Source: an uncultured Paracoccaceae bacterium (GTDB lineage: Bacteria; Pseudomonadota; Alphaproteobacteria; Rhodobacterales; Rhodobacteraceae). From it: DNA of 64,000 nucleotides. Of this stretch, positions 49,006 through 57,861 are shown piece by piece (within the stretch, counting starts at the first letter, position 1; every line of letters starts with the position of its first letter). The stretch lies in NCBI GenBank assembly GCA_958439195.1, contig OY288161.1, positions 58,435 to 122,434 of the forward strand. Direction: 5' to 3'. Both the position numbers and the translations under genes were made by a program. The notes beneath the pieces are model-generated. The model had not been told where the DNA came from and made no database searches. It saw nothing but the letters and a program-made list of their open reading frames with translations.

Positions 49006-50475
49006 TTACGTTCCGCAAAAGGTGACGTGCGGGCCAAACCCCTGGGGCGCGGGCAGCATATACGACTCCCGCTCCTCGAACGGCTGGGACACGGCCTGCA
49101 CAAGCGCCTTGACCGGGGCCAGATCGCCCGCCGTCGCCGCAGCCAGCGCCTCTTCGACCTTGTGGTTGCGCGGGATCACTGCCGGATTTGCGGCGCGGAT
49201 GCGCGTTGCGGCATCCGGGGCCAGCCGCGCCTGCCAGCGCGGCAACCATGCCCGCAGGGCGGTGGCATCGGCAAACAGCGGCGCGATGCCCGTTGCATCG
49301 CCCCCCACCGCGCCCGCCAGCCGCCGAAATGTCAGCGTCCAGTCGGCCCCCTGCCCCAATCCTGAACTTGACCCAGAACTTGGCCCAGGGTCAGCCATCG
49401 CCGCCAACAGGGCATCGGCCAGCGCGCCATCATCCGGCTCGGCCCCCGCCAGCCCCAGCTTGCCCCGCATCACCGCCACCCATTCGGCGCGGTAGCGGCC
49501 TGCGATCCCCTCCAGCAGCACATTCGCCTTGTCCACCGCCCGGTCCTGATCGGCATCGAACAGCGGCAGCAACGCCTCGGCCAGGCGCGCAAGGTTCCAG
49601 CCCAGGATCAGCGGCTGGTTCGCATAGGCATAGCGCCCGGTATGGTCGATGCTGGAAAACACCGTCCCCGGCGCATATCCTTCCATGAAGGCGCAGGGGC
49701 CATAGTCGATGGTTTCCCCCGACAGGGCCATGTTATCGGTGTTCATCACGCCGTGGATGAACCCGACGCCCATCCATTGCGCAATCAGACGGGCCTGCCG
49801 CGCGATAACCTGATCAAACAGCGCCGCATAGGGATTGTCGGCCCCCGCCACATCCGGGAAATGCCGCGCAATGGTGTAATCGGCCAAGGCCCGCACCTGC
49901 GCCTGATCGCCGCGCGCGGCAAAGAACTGGAACGTCCCCACCCGGATATGGCTTGCCGCCACCCGCGCCAGAACCGCTCCGGGCAATTCCACCTCGCGCA
50001 GCACGGGCGCCCCGGTCGCCACCACGGCCAGCGCGCGGGTCGTCGGTATGCCCAGCGCCGCCATCGCCTCGCCCATCACATATTCACGCAGCATCGGCCC
50101 GACCGCCGCCTTGCCATCGCCGCCCCGCGAAAACGGTGTGCGGCCCGATCCTTTCAACTGAATGTCCCAGCGCCGCCCCGCCGCATCCACCACCTCGCCC
50201 AACAGCAGCGCCCGCCCATCGCCAAGCTGCGGCGAAAACCCCCCGAACTGATGCCCCGCATAGGCCTGCGCCACAGGCTCGGCTCCCGCAGGCAGGCGGT
50301 TGCCTGACAGCATCTCGGCCGCCTCGGTCTGCAACCAATCGGGGTTTAGGCCCAGTCTTTCCGCCAACCCCCGGTTCAACATCAACAATTCCGGCGCAGG
50401 CGCGGGCGCGGGCTGCGCGGCAAGATACGTCCCCGGCAGATCGCGCACCCAGGTGTTGTCAAAGGCAAAGGTCAT
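49006..50475 (-). CDS. selO: Protein adenylyltransferase SelO
   Basis: This 489-residue pseudokinase-fold AMPylator has the SelO segments YAGHQFGGFSPQLGDGRALLLGE (about 68-90; key GHQFG and GDGRA), LKGSGRTPFSRGGDGKA (about 103-119), FIHGVMNTDNMALSGETIDYGPCAF (about 234-258; key HGVMNTDNM and DYGPCAF). It transfers AMP to proteins in redox stress. The ATG at 50475 (MTFAFDNTW) is the family start. A 12-bp duplication at 49362-49385 lies in a variable loop. Confidence 0.92.
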   Translation of the reverse strand: MTFAFDNTWVRDLPGTYLAAQPAPAPAPELLMLNRGLAERLGLNPDWLQTEAAEMLSGNRLPAGAEPVAQAYAGHQFGGFSPQLGDGRALLLGEVVDAAGRRWDIQLKGSGRTPFSRGGDGKAAVGPMLREYVMGEAMAALGIPTTRALAVVATGAPVLREVELPGAVLARVAASHIRVGTFQFFAARGDQAQVRALADYTIARHFPDVAGADNPYAALFDQVIARQARLIAQWMGVGFIHGVMNTDNMALSGETIDYGPCAFMEGYAPGTVFSSIDHTGRYAYANQPLILGWNLARLAEALLPLFDADQDRAVDKANVLLEGIAGRYRAEWVAVMRGKLGLAGAEPDDGALADALLAAMADPGPSSGSSSGLGQGADWTLTFRRLAGAVGGDATGIAPLFADATALRAWLPRWQARLAPDAATRIRAANPAVIPRNHKVEEALAAATAGDLAPVKALVQAVSQPFEERESYMLPAPQGFGPHVTFCGT

Positions 50476-50565
50476 CGCGTCCTCTCGGGGCCGGATTGGC
50501 CCCATCGATATGGGCGATGACAGGCCGCCAGACAAGCTGTCAGACAATAAGGAACCGCCTCTGCC

Positions 50566-51069
50566 CTAACGGAACTCCAGCCGTTTCACCTGCCAGATCG
50601 ACCGCGCATAGATCACCTCGGATTGGTAGTCGCGGCTGGAGTCATAGGGATAAATCAGCCAGAGCGGCCCCTTGTCGCGCACCGAAAGCGCCTTGCCATT
50701 CTGTTCAAAGGCCAGGATCGGCCCACCCTCCACGGCATCTGCCAGTGGAATTTCCACCATGTAATCATTCAGGGCCGAAGCGGCGATCACCTCGCCCCCG
50801 GCCTCCAGCAATTCCACCAGATGTGCCAAAGGCACGCCGCGAAATGCCTGCTTGCCATCTGTCCAGATCGTGGTGGTCTGAAATTCGACCGTTTCCATCG
50901 CCTGCAACATGGCAATGTCGAATTGCGCGCCCTCAGGGCTGTTGGTCTGCGCGACATCGCCCGTCACCGTCAGGATCACCGCACCTTCCGGCGCGGGCAG
51001 CGTTTTGGCGACCGCAGGGCCGCAAAACATGGCGACAAGCACGCACAAAACCCGAATTGACCAACGCAT
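50566..51069 (-). CDS. Periplasmic protein of the oxidoreductase molybdopterin-binding fold
   Basis: The 167-residue protein has a signal peptide (about 1-21, VLVAMFCGPAVAK) and a region EGAVILTVTGDVAQTN to FQTTTIWTDGKQAFRGVPLAHLVELL (about 28-88; key TGDV and FRGVPLAHLV). This resembles the sulfite-oxidase-like fold, but it lacks a clear cofactor cysteine, so it is probably not an enzyme. Similar small proteins accompany signalling genes in related bacteria. Its partner is unknown. Confidence 0.65.
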   Translation of the reverse strand: MRWSIRVLCVLVAMFCGPAVAKTLPAPEGAVILTVTGDVAQTNSPEGAQFDIAMLQAMETVEFQTTTIWTDGKQAFRGVPLAHLVELLEAGGEVIAASALNDYMVEIPLADAVEGGPILAFEQNGKALSVRDKGPLWLIYPYDSSRDYQSEVIYARSIWQVKRLEFR

Positions 51070-51165
51070 CCGAACCTTCCCCCGAATTCGCCTGACAGTG
51101 TCATGTCACAAATCGCGCGGGAACGGCACCTCTTTCCTTTGGGCCAGGCCAATCCGGCCGGGCCA

Positions 51166-52530
51166 TCACACCTTTTGCCGGCTTCGCCACTTTGTAATGG
51201 CAGAAAAAACCGGCGGCCTTGCCAACTTTTCGGGCGGCGGACCATCCGCGCCCAATTCCTCTGCCACGGCTGACAACGCCTCGCCCCCCAACAAAGCGCG
51301 CACCGCCAGAAATTCATCAATCGCCTGCTGCGCATGCAAGATCTCGCGCGAGGTGCGGGCTTCCTTTTCCACGGACGCCACCTTCTGGCCCAGCTTGTCG
51401 ATCTGACCGTTCAGCTTGTCACGGGCAGTCCGCATGTCCTTGTCAGTCGCGGTCAGCTTCTGGTTCAGCTTTGCCATCTCGTCACGCAGCTTCGACATGC
51501 CGCGCAATTCCCGGTCGATGCGCTGCCAAAGCTCACGGTCGCTTTGCGCCTGCCACGCCGCAATGACATCCCATGTCTCGCCCCGCCGCAGGTGATGCGC
51601 GTGGTGCCAGACCCGCGTGCCGCGATGCGTCAGGCTGGCCTTCGCCCAGGCAGCATCGTCGATCATCTGCAACGCCTCGGCCGCCCGCGCCGCATAGGAA
51701 TGGAACACCGCAGGGCCAAGACGCGGCAGATGCCATGCCATGTTCCCGATCAACCATGTCACCGCCTGTTGCCGCATGTCCGGCTGATCCTTGGGCAGGT
51801 CGGCCAGGATCGTGGCGAAATGGTCAAAAAACGCCTCCAGCTCCACGCCCGTGGATGCCATGGTCTGGCCGGGGCGGTTCACCCGGTGATGACAAACAAC
51901 TTTGCGCGAAAAGCTGATCGTGCGGGCTGCCGTGCAGACGCGCCAGTGGAACGGGTTGTCTTCAAAGAAGAAATCGCCTTCGGGGAAGCGGATGTCATGG
52001 TCGCGCAGAAAGCCCCGGCCATAGAACTTGCGCCACGGCACGGCGATCAATGCCAGCGCAGCCAACCGGATACTTTCTGGCGTGTCGGCAGCCTCCAGCC
52101 TTGCCCATTTCGCCGCATCGGCGGGCAGCTTTGTCTTGCCCGTCGCCTGATCAAATTCCAGATAGTCCAGAATGCCTATATCTGTCGGCCGCACCTCATA
52201 CACCCGGCGCGCGGCAAGAAAGGCCCTGGGAAGCAGATAGTCATCGCCGTCCACAAAAAACACGGTATCGCGCGTGGCGTGGTCCAGCCCGATATTGCCC
52301 GCGATCCCAACCCCGCCAAAGGTGTTTGTCCCCAAAAACACGGGCGTCCATTCCACCGCCGCGCCAAAGGCACCGCGACGTGCAAAATCCTCGACGATGT
52401 CGACGGTACCATCCGTTGACCCGTCATCCACCACAATGACCTGATCCCCATCCCGCAGGCAGCCACGCAGGCTTTCCAGACATGGCGTGATATAGGGCGC
52501 AATGTTGAAGCTGGTTACGATGAACGACAT
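51166..52530 (-). CDS. Family 2 glycosyltransferase with C-terminal coiled coil
   Basis: This 454-residue protein has the GT2 start SFIVTSFNIAPYITPCLESL (about 2-21), VVDDGSTDGT (about 33-42) and VFFVDGDDYLLP (about 89-100). The C-terminal part (about 375-425) has heptad-like Leu/Lys/Asp repeats (LRDEMAKLNQKL, DKLNGQIDKLGQKV) that should form a coiled coil, perhaps for assembly with a partner. It starts at an ATG 3 bp after the stop of the next GT2 gene; a GTG start overlapping that stop (GTGA) is an alternative. Confidence 0.82.
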   Translation of the reverse strand: MSFIVTSFNIAPYITPCLESLRGCLRDGDQVIVVDDGSTDGTVDIVEDFARRGAFGAAVEWTPVFLGTNTFGGVGIAGNIGLDHATRDTVFFVDGDDYLLPRAFLAARRVYEVRPTDIGILDYLEFDQATGKTKLPADAAKWARLEAADTPESIRLAALALIAVPWRKFYGRGFLRDHDIRFPEGDFFFEDNPFHWRVCTAARTISFSRKVVCHHRVNRPGQTMASTGVELEAFFDHFATILADLPKDQPDMRQQAVTWLIGNMAWHLPRLGPAVFHSYAARAAEALQMIDDAAWAKASLTHRGTRVWHHAHHLRRGETWDVIAAWQAQSDRELWQRIDRELRGMSKLRDEMAKLNQKLTATDKDMRTARDKLNGQIDKLGQKVASVEKEARTSREILHAQQAIDEFLAVRALLGGEALSAVAEELGADGPPPEKLARPPVFSAITKWRSRQKV

Positions 52531-52532
52531 GC

Positions 52533-53513
52533 TCACGGCAGATCACCCTGAAGGATCAATCGGTTGATGGCCCGCGCAAGTCCGGGGTCGGCATAGGCGA
52601 CAAGCGTCATCGCAGGCTGGTCAAAATTTTGTGCAAAGAACTGCTGCGCCCCGGCCTTCAATTGCGGATGATAGACCTCATCCATCGACTGCCTGATCCA
52701 CCGCAGCAGTTTCCAGACAAAGCGTGTGAACTGCACCAGAAAAGCCAGCCGCTCGGCATCGGGCCTGTCCTGCAACCGCGCCATCACCGCCTGAAAGCTG
52801 CGAAACACCGCAATCCGGTCGGCGCTGCGCCGATTGGTCAACCGCGCGCCACCCTCGACCACGAAATGCGTCGCGCCGATCAGGGAAACCGCAAGGATGC
52901 GCTTGCCGATGACAAAGCTGGTCCAATGCAACTCGACGTCATTATGCACCATGATCTCCGTGCATCTGATCCGGTTCTCGCGCAGAAAAGCGGTGCGATA
53001 GATCTTGTTCCACGGATAGGCCGACAGATTGCACAAATGCCGCGCCTCTGTCGGGGTCAACAGCTTCGGCTCTGGCCCCGTCTGAACGGCCTGCCAATAT
53101 TGTTCCTCGCTCTGGAATGTCCCACGCCGCCCCTCGGCCAGCACGCGGCTGTCATCGTGGCGAAAGATCAGAAAATCGAACGGATCCGCCTGATCGGCAG
53201 CCTGTTTCGCAATCGCGGGGAAATCCTCGGCAAACAGGTCATCGGAATCGAAAAAGATGACGTGGCTTCCCGTGACACGGTCCAGCGCGGCGTTGCGGGC
53301 ATGGCCCGCCCCGCGTTGTTCATCGGAACGGATAAGGATGATCCGCCCCGACAGCGCCGGGGGAATGTCGATGCTGCCAGGTCCGACCGGTTCATCCGAT
53401 GCATCATCGGAAATGATCACCTCGTGGAACAGATCCATCTCTGCGACCTGCACCAGCAACCGCTGCAAGCCGGGCGGATCGTTCCAGACTGGTATGATCA
53501 GGGAAAGCCTCAC
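52533..53513 (-). CDS. Family 2 glycosyltransferase
   Basis: This 326-residue GT-A enzyme has LSLIIPVWNDPPGLQRLL (about 3-20), ISDDASDEP (about 34) and VIFFDSDDLFAEDFP (about 84-98). A GTG start at 53513 is chosen because GAGGAGG stands 4-10 bp upstream; an ATG at 53546 would add 11 residues of unusual sequence covering that ribosome site. It is co-transcribed with the coiled-coil GT2 gene. Acceptor unknown. Confidence 0.82.
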   Translation of the reverse strand: MRLSLIIPVWNDPPGLQRLLVQVAEMDLFHEVIISDDASDEPVGPGSIDIPPALSGRIILIRSDEQRGAGHARNAALDRVTGSHVIFFDSDDLFAEDFPAIAKQAADQADPFDFLIFRHDDSRVLAEGRRGTFQSEEQYWQAVQTGPEPKLLTPTEARHLCNLSAYPWNKIYRTAFLRENRIRCTEIMVHNDVELHWTSFVIGKRILAVSLIGATHFVVEGGARLTNRRSADRIAVFRSFQAVMARLQDRPDAERLAFLVQFTRFVWKLLRWIRQSMDEVYHPQLKAGAQQFFAQNFDQPAMTLVAYADPGLARAINRLILQGDLP

Positions 53514-53573
53514 GCCCGCCTCCTCGTTGCGACGCCACTTTGGCACGGCCCCGCTATACGGGCCGCTCCGGGT

Positions 53574-54107
53574 TCAGACGATGAAGACGCGAAAGTCCTG
53601 CACCGTCAGGGCGCTGGTTTCCGGGCCGAAGAACAGGATCAGATCGCGCCAGTCGGCGGTGGCCGGCACGTCATCACGGCCCGCCAGCTTCAGGATATCC
53701 ACATGAGTGCTTTCCTCGGCATAGGCCACGACATGCTTGGGAAAGAACGCATCCACCGCGCCCCCCGGCGCGGCCGATCGCAGGGCCACCCGAAACGTAA
53801 CCGCCCGCGGTGCCGAAGTTTTGCATACCACGCCGAAAACCGAAGACCGGCCAAGGTCAACCCCACCCAGCGGCGCATGCAGCGCCATCCAGCGTGGCGC
53901 CCGCCGCACCGTGCAATTCAACGTCAACACCGCCCCGCCGCCGGTGTCATAGGTGCCATCGAAATCACCCTCGGGATCAATGCTGAAAAACGTGCCCAAC
54001 CCCGGCACCACACCATCAGCCACGGCCCCATTGCCATTGATGGCGCGCATGACATTGAATTTGTGATTTAATTCGGCATCCACGCCGAATTGCAGATTGT
54101 CCATCAT
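53574..54107 (-). CDS. Hypothetical protein, 177 residues, next to glycosyltransferase genes
   Basis: The protein starts MMDNLQFGVDAELNHKFNVMRAINGNG and is rich in beta-type sequence (GTFFSIDPEGDFDGTYDTGGG, key FDGTYDTGGG; ALTVQDFRVFIV at the end). It has no membrane segment. It may be a carbohydrate-binding or sandwich-fold protein, but I do not recognise it. It lies 60 bp before the two GT2 genes on the same strand. A purine-rich TAAGAG precedes the start. Confidence 0.55.
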   Translation of the reverse strand: MMDNLQFGVDAELNHKFNVMRAINGNGAVADGVVPGLGTFFSIDPEGDFDGTYDTGGGAVLTLNCTVRRAPRWMALHAPLGGVDLGRSSVFGVVCKTSAPRAVTFRVALRSAAPGGAVDAFFPKHVVAYAEESTHVDILKLAGRDDVPATADWRDLILFFGPETSALTVQDFRVFIV

Positions 54108-54371
54108 ACTCTTACGCACCCAAACTGACCAAACCGGACAAGCGCAACCGAAGGCCCCGCCTTCGATTACCGTGAAAATGTAGGCAAACCGGATCAGAGC
54201 GTCAACGACGCTCCCCAAGATCACCCGAATTTTGCGCCTGATGTGTCCTTGATGATGATAAGGCATTGAAGGGCAACGCGATTCACCCGGCGACACCGCG
54301 CAACGCGGCGATGCCCAGCCCCCCCGGCGCCCGGCGGAAAACCGGTTTCGGACTGCGGATCATCATCTGAA

Positions 54372-54448
54372 TGGTCGGGGCGATAGGATTCGAACCTACG
54401 ACCTACGGTACCCAAAACCGTCGCGCTACCAGACTGCGCTACGCCCCG
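54372..54448 (-). tRNA. tRNA-Pro (anticodon TGG)
   Basis: Read leftward, the gene begins CGGGGCGTAGCGCAG and ends with CGCCCCG followed by ACCA. The acceptor arms (54442-54448 and 54376-54382) pair fully, the anticodon loop is TTTGGGT with anticodon TGG, and the T loop reads GGTTCGAATCC. CCA is encoded. Length 77. Confidence 0.97.
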
Positions 54449-54520
54449 AACGCGCCTTCCTTAGCCTGTCGCTGGCCGCTTGGAAAGCACTGATCGCACG
54501 TAATTCTGCCTGCGTGTCGG

Positions 54521-55000
54521 CTATTCGCAGGGCCAGACGGCGTTGTCTTGTGCAATAGCCGGATGGCGCAGCTCGGCCCCCGGCACAATGCCCATCCGGG
54601 CCGCCAGTCCGCCGTTGATTTCCAACGTGAATTGCACGCCGTCACCGCCATCAATCGCGGTTTCGTCGCCCGGTATCGCCATCGGATGCACCCGCGTCAC
54701 CACGCCCCGCGCATCGGCAAAGATCATGTCCAGCGGAATAAGCGTGTTCTTCATCCAGAACGACGCACGACGCGGCTCTTCATAGACAAACAGCATTCCC
54801 GAAGACATCGGCATGGACTCGCGGAACATAAGCCCGCGCGCCCGTTCGGCGTTGTCATCGGCCACCTCGACGGCAAAGCGTTGCTGCCCTCCGGGACCGC
54901 GCAGTTCCACTGCCGCCTCGGAACAGGCGGCAAGCGTAACCTGCGGCACAGCGGCCAGCAGCCCCGCAATCAGCCATACTGCCGCGTTGCTGCTTCCCAT
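54521..55000 (-). CDS. DUF192 secreted protein
   Basis: This 159-residue protein has a signal peptide (about 1-24, ending TLAAC) and the DUF192 core: ERARGLMFRESMPMSSGMLFVYEEPR (about 52-77; key RGLMFR and MLFV), SFWMKNTLIPLDMIF (about 80-94) and VLEINGG-like TLEINGGLAARMGI (about 124). The fold is known but the function is not. It overlaps the end of the cold-shock gene by 31 bp, so the two are co-translated, as is usual in this group of bacteria as I recall it. Confidence 0.87.
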   Translation of the reverse strand: MGSSNAAVWLIAGLLAAVPQVTLAACSEAAVELRGPGGQQRFAVEVADDNAERARGLMFRESMPMSSGMLFVYEEPRRASFWMKNTLIPLDMIFADARGVVTRVHPMAIPGDETAIDGGDGVQFTLEINGGLAARMGIVPGAELRHPAIAQDNAVWPCE

Positions 55001-55515
55001 GACACCACCTGCACCGCCATACGCCCACGCTTTCCATCCACGATCCGCAAGCAGATCGCCTCACCGGCCTGCAGATCGGCAAAGCCCGACACCCGCAGCA
55101 CCTCGATATGGATGAACACATCTTCCGACCGGCCAAACACATTGGCAAAGCCGAATCCCTTGGCCTTGTCGAACCACTTCACCCGTGCGGGTTCCAGCGG
55201 CAGTTGTGCGATTTCATCGGCGTCCACCGGGGCGTTTTCATCACCCAGCGGAAAGACCACACCCTGCGGCGGTTCGATCTCCAGCACCTCGACGGCCTGA
55301 ACACCCCGCTGCGTCATCTGCACCTGCACCGATATAATCGCGCCATCCGCAACCGAGTTCTGTCCGTAGTTCCGCAAGACATTGGCGTGAAGGAGGATAT
55401 CAGCCCCGCCCTCATCCGCAACAATGAAACCGAACCCCTTACCGGGATCGAACCATTTCACCCGGCCATGCACAACGCGCACGTCCTTGTCTTCATCAAT
55501 CATGTCAGAGGCCAT
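54970..55515 (-). CDS. Double cold-shock-domain protein
   Basis: The 181-residue protein has two cold-shock domains: VKWFDPGKGFGFIVADEGGADILLH (about 18-43; key KGFGFI and DILLH) and VKWFDKAKGFGFANVFGRSEDVFIH (about 110-134; key KGFGFA and DVFIH). These bind single-stranded RNA or DNA. Start choices are ATG at 55515 (used here), 55539 or 55503; the ribosome site is not decisive. A perfect 18-bp palindrome lies at 55573-55590 upstream. It overlaps the DUF192 gene by 31 bp. Confidence 0.88.
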   Translation of the reverse strand: MASDMIDEDKDVRVVHGRVKWFDPGKGFGFIVADEGGADILLHANVLRNYGQNSVADGAIISVQVQMTQRGVQAVEVLEIEPPQGVVFPLGDENAPVDADEIAQLPLEPARVKWFDKAKGFGFANVFGRSEDVFIHIEVLRVSGFADLQAGEAICLRIVDGKRGRMAVQVVSWEAATRQYG

Positions 55516-55572
55516 TTCCCCAGCCAAAGCTCTGCGCATGACATGACGCCAATGCCGGGGGTGTTTCAAGTG

Positions 55573-55590
55573 CAAAATGTTAACATTTTG
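55573..55590. promoter_or_regulatory. Perfect 18-bp palindrome upstream of the cold-shock gene
   Basis: CAAAATGTTAACATTTTG is fully self-complementary. It lies 34-75 bp above the possible start codons of the cold-shock gene and 28 bp below the pdxH stop. It is a candidate operator; as a terminator stem it would be A/T-rich and weak. Confidence 0.55.
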
Positions 55591-55618
55591 TAATGCGTTC
55601 ATTCCCCCTGAGCGAATT

Positions 55619-56221
55619 TCACGGGTTCAGGCGGGAAATCTCCCAAGGCGAACTGCTGCCGGTCCTGCTCCACCGGAAGCGGTCATGCAACCGGAACTGG
55701 CCATCCGCCCAGAACTCGATCTCCACCGGGCGGATTCGGATGCCCCCCCAGAACGGCGGGCGCTGCGGGTTCGGCCCCTGCTGCACCGTCACCTTCGCCA
55801 CCTCGGCCATCAATGCGCCGCGCGATGCCAAAGGCTGCGATTGCGCCGACGCCCAGGCCCCCAACCGGCTTTTCAGGCTGCGGCTGGCATAATAGGCATC
55901 CGCCTGCGGCCCTTCTTCGCGTTCGGTAAAGCCGCGCACCCGGATCTGGCGGCGCAGCGATTTCCAGTGCATCACAAAGGCCGCCGTGCCGCTTGCGGCG
56001 ATCTCCTGCCCCTTGCGCGAGGTGTAGTTGGTGTAGAACACAAAGGCATCCGCCTCGACCTCTTTCAGCAGGACCATGCGCACATTGGGCATCCCGCTCT
56101 TGTCCACCGTCGCCAGCGCGATGGCGTTGGGATCGTTCGGCTCCACCGGCTCCGCCTCGGCCAGCCAGGCCCGCGCGATGGCGAACGGGTCATCGCCCGC
56201 AAATATTCCACTTCTGTCCAT
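55619..56221 (-). CDS. pdxH: Pyridoxamine 5'-phosphate oxidase
   Basis: This 200-residue FMN enzyme makes pyridoxal 5'-phosphate. It has NVRMVLLKEV (about 46-55), FYTNYTSRKGQEI (about 61-73), RGFTE-type RQIRVRGF (about 91) and the C-terminal signature EFWADGQFRLHDRF and W.RTGSSSPWEISRLNP region (about 170-200; key FRLHDR and RLNP). The ATG at 56221 (MDRSGIFAG) is chosen. It is divergent from fabI. Confidence 0.93.
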   Translation of the reverse strand: MDRSGIFAGDDPFAIARAWLAEAEPVEPNDPNAIALATVDKSGMPNVRMVLLKEVEADAFVFYTNYTSRKGQEIAASGTAAFVMHWKSLRRQIRVRGFTEREEGPQADAYYASRSLKSRLGAWASAQSQPLASRGALMAEVAKVTVQQGPNPQRPPFWGGIRIRPVEIEFWADGQFRLHDRFRWSRTGSSSPWEISRLNP

Positions 56222-56235
56222 TCTGTTCCCGCCTG

Positions 56236-56289
56236 CTTTTCCCTGCGACACCGGTTTTCCCTACGACATTGGCTTTCACCACGACATTG
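56236..56289. repeat. Three 18-bp tandem repeats between pdxH and fabI
   Basis: CTTTTCCCTGCGACACCG, GTTTTCCCTACGACATTG and GCTTTCACCACGACATTG follow one another in the promoter region of the two divergent genes, 15 bp above the pdxH start. Confidence 0.75.
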
Positions 56290-56388
56290 GCCAAATCCCG
56301 GCAAACCGGACCATCTGGCCACCCTTGATGCAACCTGCCGGATCGCCTACACGTCATCGTCATATTTAGGGTGGGCGAGGGACAGGCA

Positions 56389-57225
56389 ATGTCAACCGGA
56401 CTTATGGCAGGAAAACGCGGGCTGATCATGGGCCTTGCCAATGACAAATCCATCGCCTGGGGCATCGCCAAGGCGCTGGCAGATCACGGCGCGGAACTGG
56501 CATTCTCCTATCAGGGTGAGGCGCTGAAAAAGCGGGTTGAACCGCTGGCCGCGTCGCTGGGCAAGCCGCTTTTGTTTGAATGTGATGTCGCGTCCGAGGA
56601 ATCAATGGATGCGCTTTTTGCCGGACTTAAGGCCGAATGGGGCCAGATCGACTTTCTGGTCCATGCCATCGGCTTTTCCGACAAGAACGAATTGCGCGGC
56701 CGCTATGTCGATACCTCGCGCCAGAATTTCCTGATGACGATGGACATCTCCGTCTATTCCTTCACCGCCGTATGCCAGCGCGCGGCGGCCATGATGCCCG
56801 CCGGTGGGTCGCTCTTGACGCTCACCTATTACGGCGCGGAAAAGGTCATGCCGCATTACAATGTGATGGGTCTGGCCAAGGCCGCGCTGGAATCGAGCGT
56901 GAAATACATCGCCGAAGACCTTGGCAAGGACGGCATCCGCGTCAACGCCATATCCGCCGGTCCGATCAAGACCCTTGCCGCGTCGGGCATCGGTGATTTC
57001 CGCTACATCATGAAGTGGAACGAACTGAACTCCCCGCTCCGCCGCAACGTCACGCAGGAAGAGGTGGGCAAGGCCGCGCTCTACCTGCTCTCAGACCTCG
57101 GCTCCGGCACCACGGGCGAAAACCTGCATGTCGATGCAGGCTATCATGTGGTGGGGATGAAGGCGGTGGATGCCCCCGATATTGACGCGGTCACCGGGCG
57201 CAACGGCAAGGAAGCCGCCCAGTGA
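56389..57225 (+). CDS. fabI: Enoyl-[acyl-carrier-protein] reductase (NADH)
   Basis: This 278-residue short-chain-dehydrogenase-type enzyme does the last reduction of each fatty acid cycle. It shows GLIMGLANDKSIAWGIAKAL (about 12-31; key GLANDKSIAWG), HAIGFSDKNEL (about 92) and the catalytic YYGAEKVMPHYNVMGLAKAALE (about 147-168; tyrosine and lysine of Y-x6-K). The ATG at 56389 follows GAGGGACAGG. Its stop overlaps the GTG start of the LysE-type gene (GTGA). Confidence 0.95.
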   Translation: MSTGLMAGKRGLIMGLANDKSIAWGIAKALADHGAELAFSYQGEALKKRVEPLAASLGKPLLFECDVASEESMDALFAGLKAEWGQIDFLVHAIGFSDKNELRGRYVDTSRQNFLMTMDISVYSFTAVCQRAAAMMPAGGSLLTLTYYGAEKVMPHYNVMGLAKAALESSVKYIAEDLGKDGIRVNAISAGPIKTLAASGIGDFRYIMKWNELNSPLRRNVTQEEVGKAALYLLSDLGSGTTGENLHVDAGYHVVGMKAVDAPDIDAVTGRNGKEAAQ

Positions 57226-57836
57226 CCCTTGCCACGCTGGCCACCGTCTGGTTCGTGCATCTTCTGGCGGCGGCAAGCCCCGGCCCGGCCATCCTGATGG
57301 CCGCGCGCACCGGCGTGACCCAAGGCTTCCTCACTGGCATGTGGTTGTCCTTCGGCATTGGCGTGGGCGCCCTGTTCTGGGCGGTGGCCGCACTGTTCGG
57401 CATGGCCACGCTCTTTCACCTCGCGCCGTCGCTCTTGTGGGCGTTCAAGATCGGCGGCGGGCTGTTCCTGTTGTGGATCGCGTTCCAGATGTGGCGTCAC
57501 GCGCCCGAACCGCTGGACATGCCCACCGATGGCGTCACCCCCCGCACCCCGTGGTCGGCCTTCCGTCTTGGCGTGCTGACGCAACTCTCAAATCCGAAAC
57601 CGGCCGTGTTTTTCGGTGCGGTCTTCGTCAACACCATCCCCGTTGGCACCACCCTGCCCTGGATCGCCCTGATCCTTGCGCTGGTCCTGCTGAACGAATT
57701 GGCCTGCACCCTGACGGTTGCCCGCGCCTTCAGCTTTGCAGGCCCGCGCCGCACCTATCAGCGTTTCAAACTCTATATCGACCGCAGCTTCGGCGGCATC
57801 CTCGCCCTGCTCGGCCTGAAGATCGCCGCCACCTGA
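57222..57836 (+). CDS. LysE/RhtB-family exporter
   Basis: The 204-residue membrane protein has about six hydrophobic segments and the family start VHLLAAASPGPAILMAARTGVTQG (about 10-33; key SPGPA). LSNPKPAVFFGAVF (about 122-135, key NPK) is also typical. These proteins export amino acids or similar metabolites. It starts with GTG overlapping the fabI stop (GTGA), which suggests coupling. Confidence 0.85.
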   Translation: MTLATLATVWFVHLLAAASPGPAILMAARTGVTQGFLTGMWLSFGIGVGALFWAVAALFGMATLFHLAPSLLWAFKIGGGLFLLWIAFQMWRHAPEPLDMPTDGVTPRTPWSAFRLGVLTQLSNPKPAVFFGAVFVNTIPVGTTLPWIALILALVLLNELACTLTVARAFSFAGPRRTYQRFKLYIDRSFGGILALLGLKIAAT

Positions 57837-57861
57837 GCCGCCACCCGAAAGGACGCATGCC

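Noticed and set aside
54372..54448. tRNA-Pro as an integration site for an island
   Set aside because: No integrase gene, no direct repeat of the tRNA end and no mobile genes are seen on either side.
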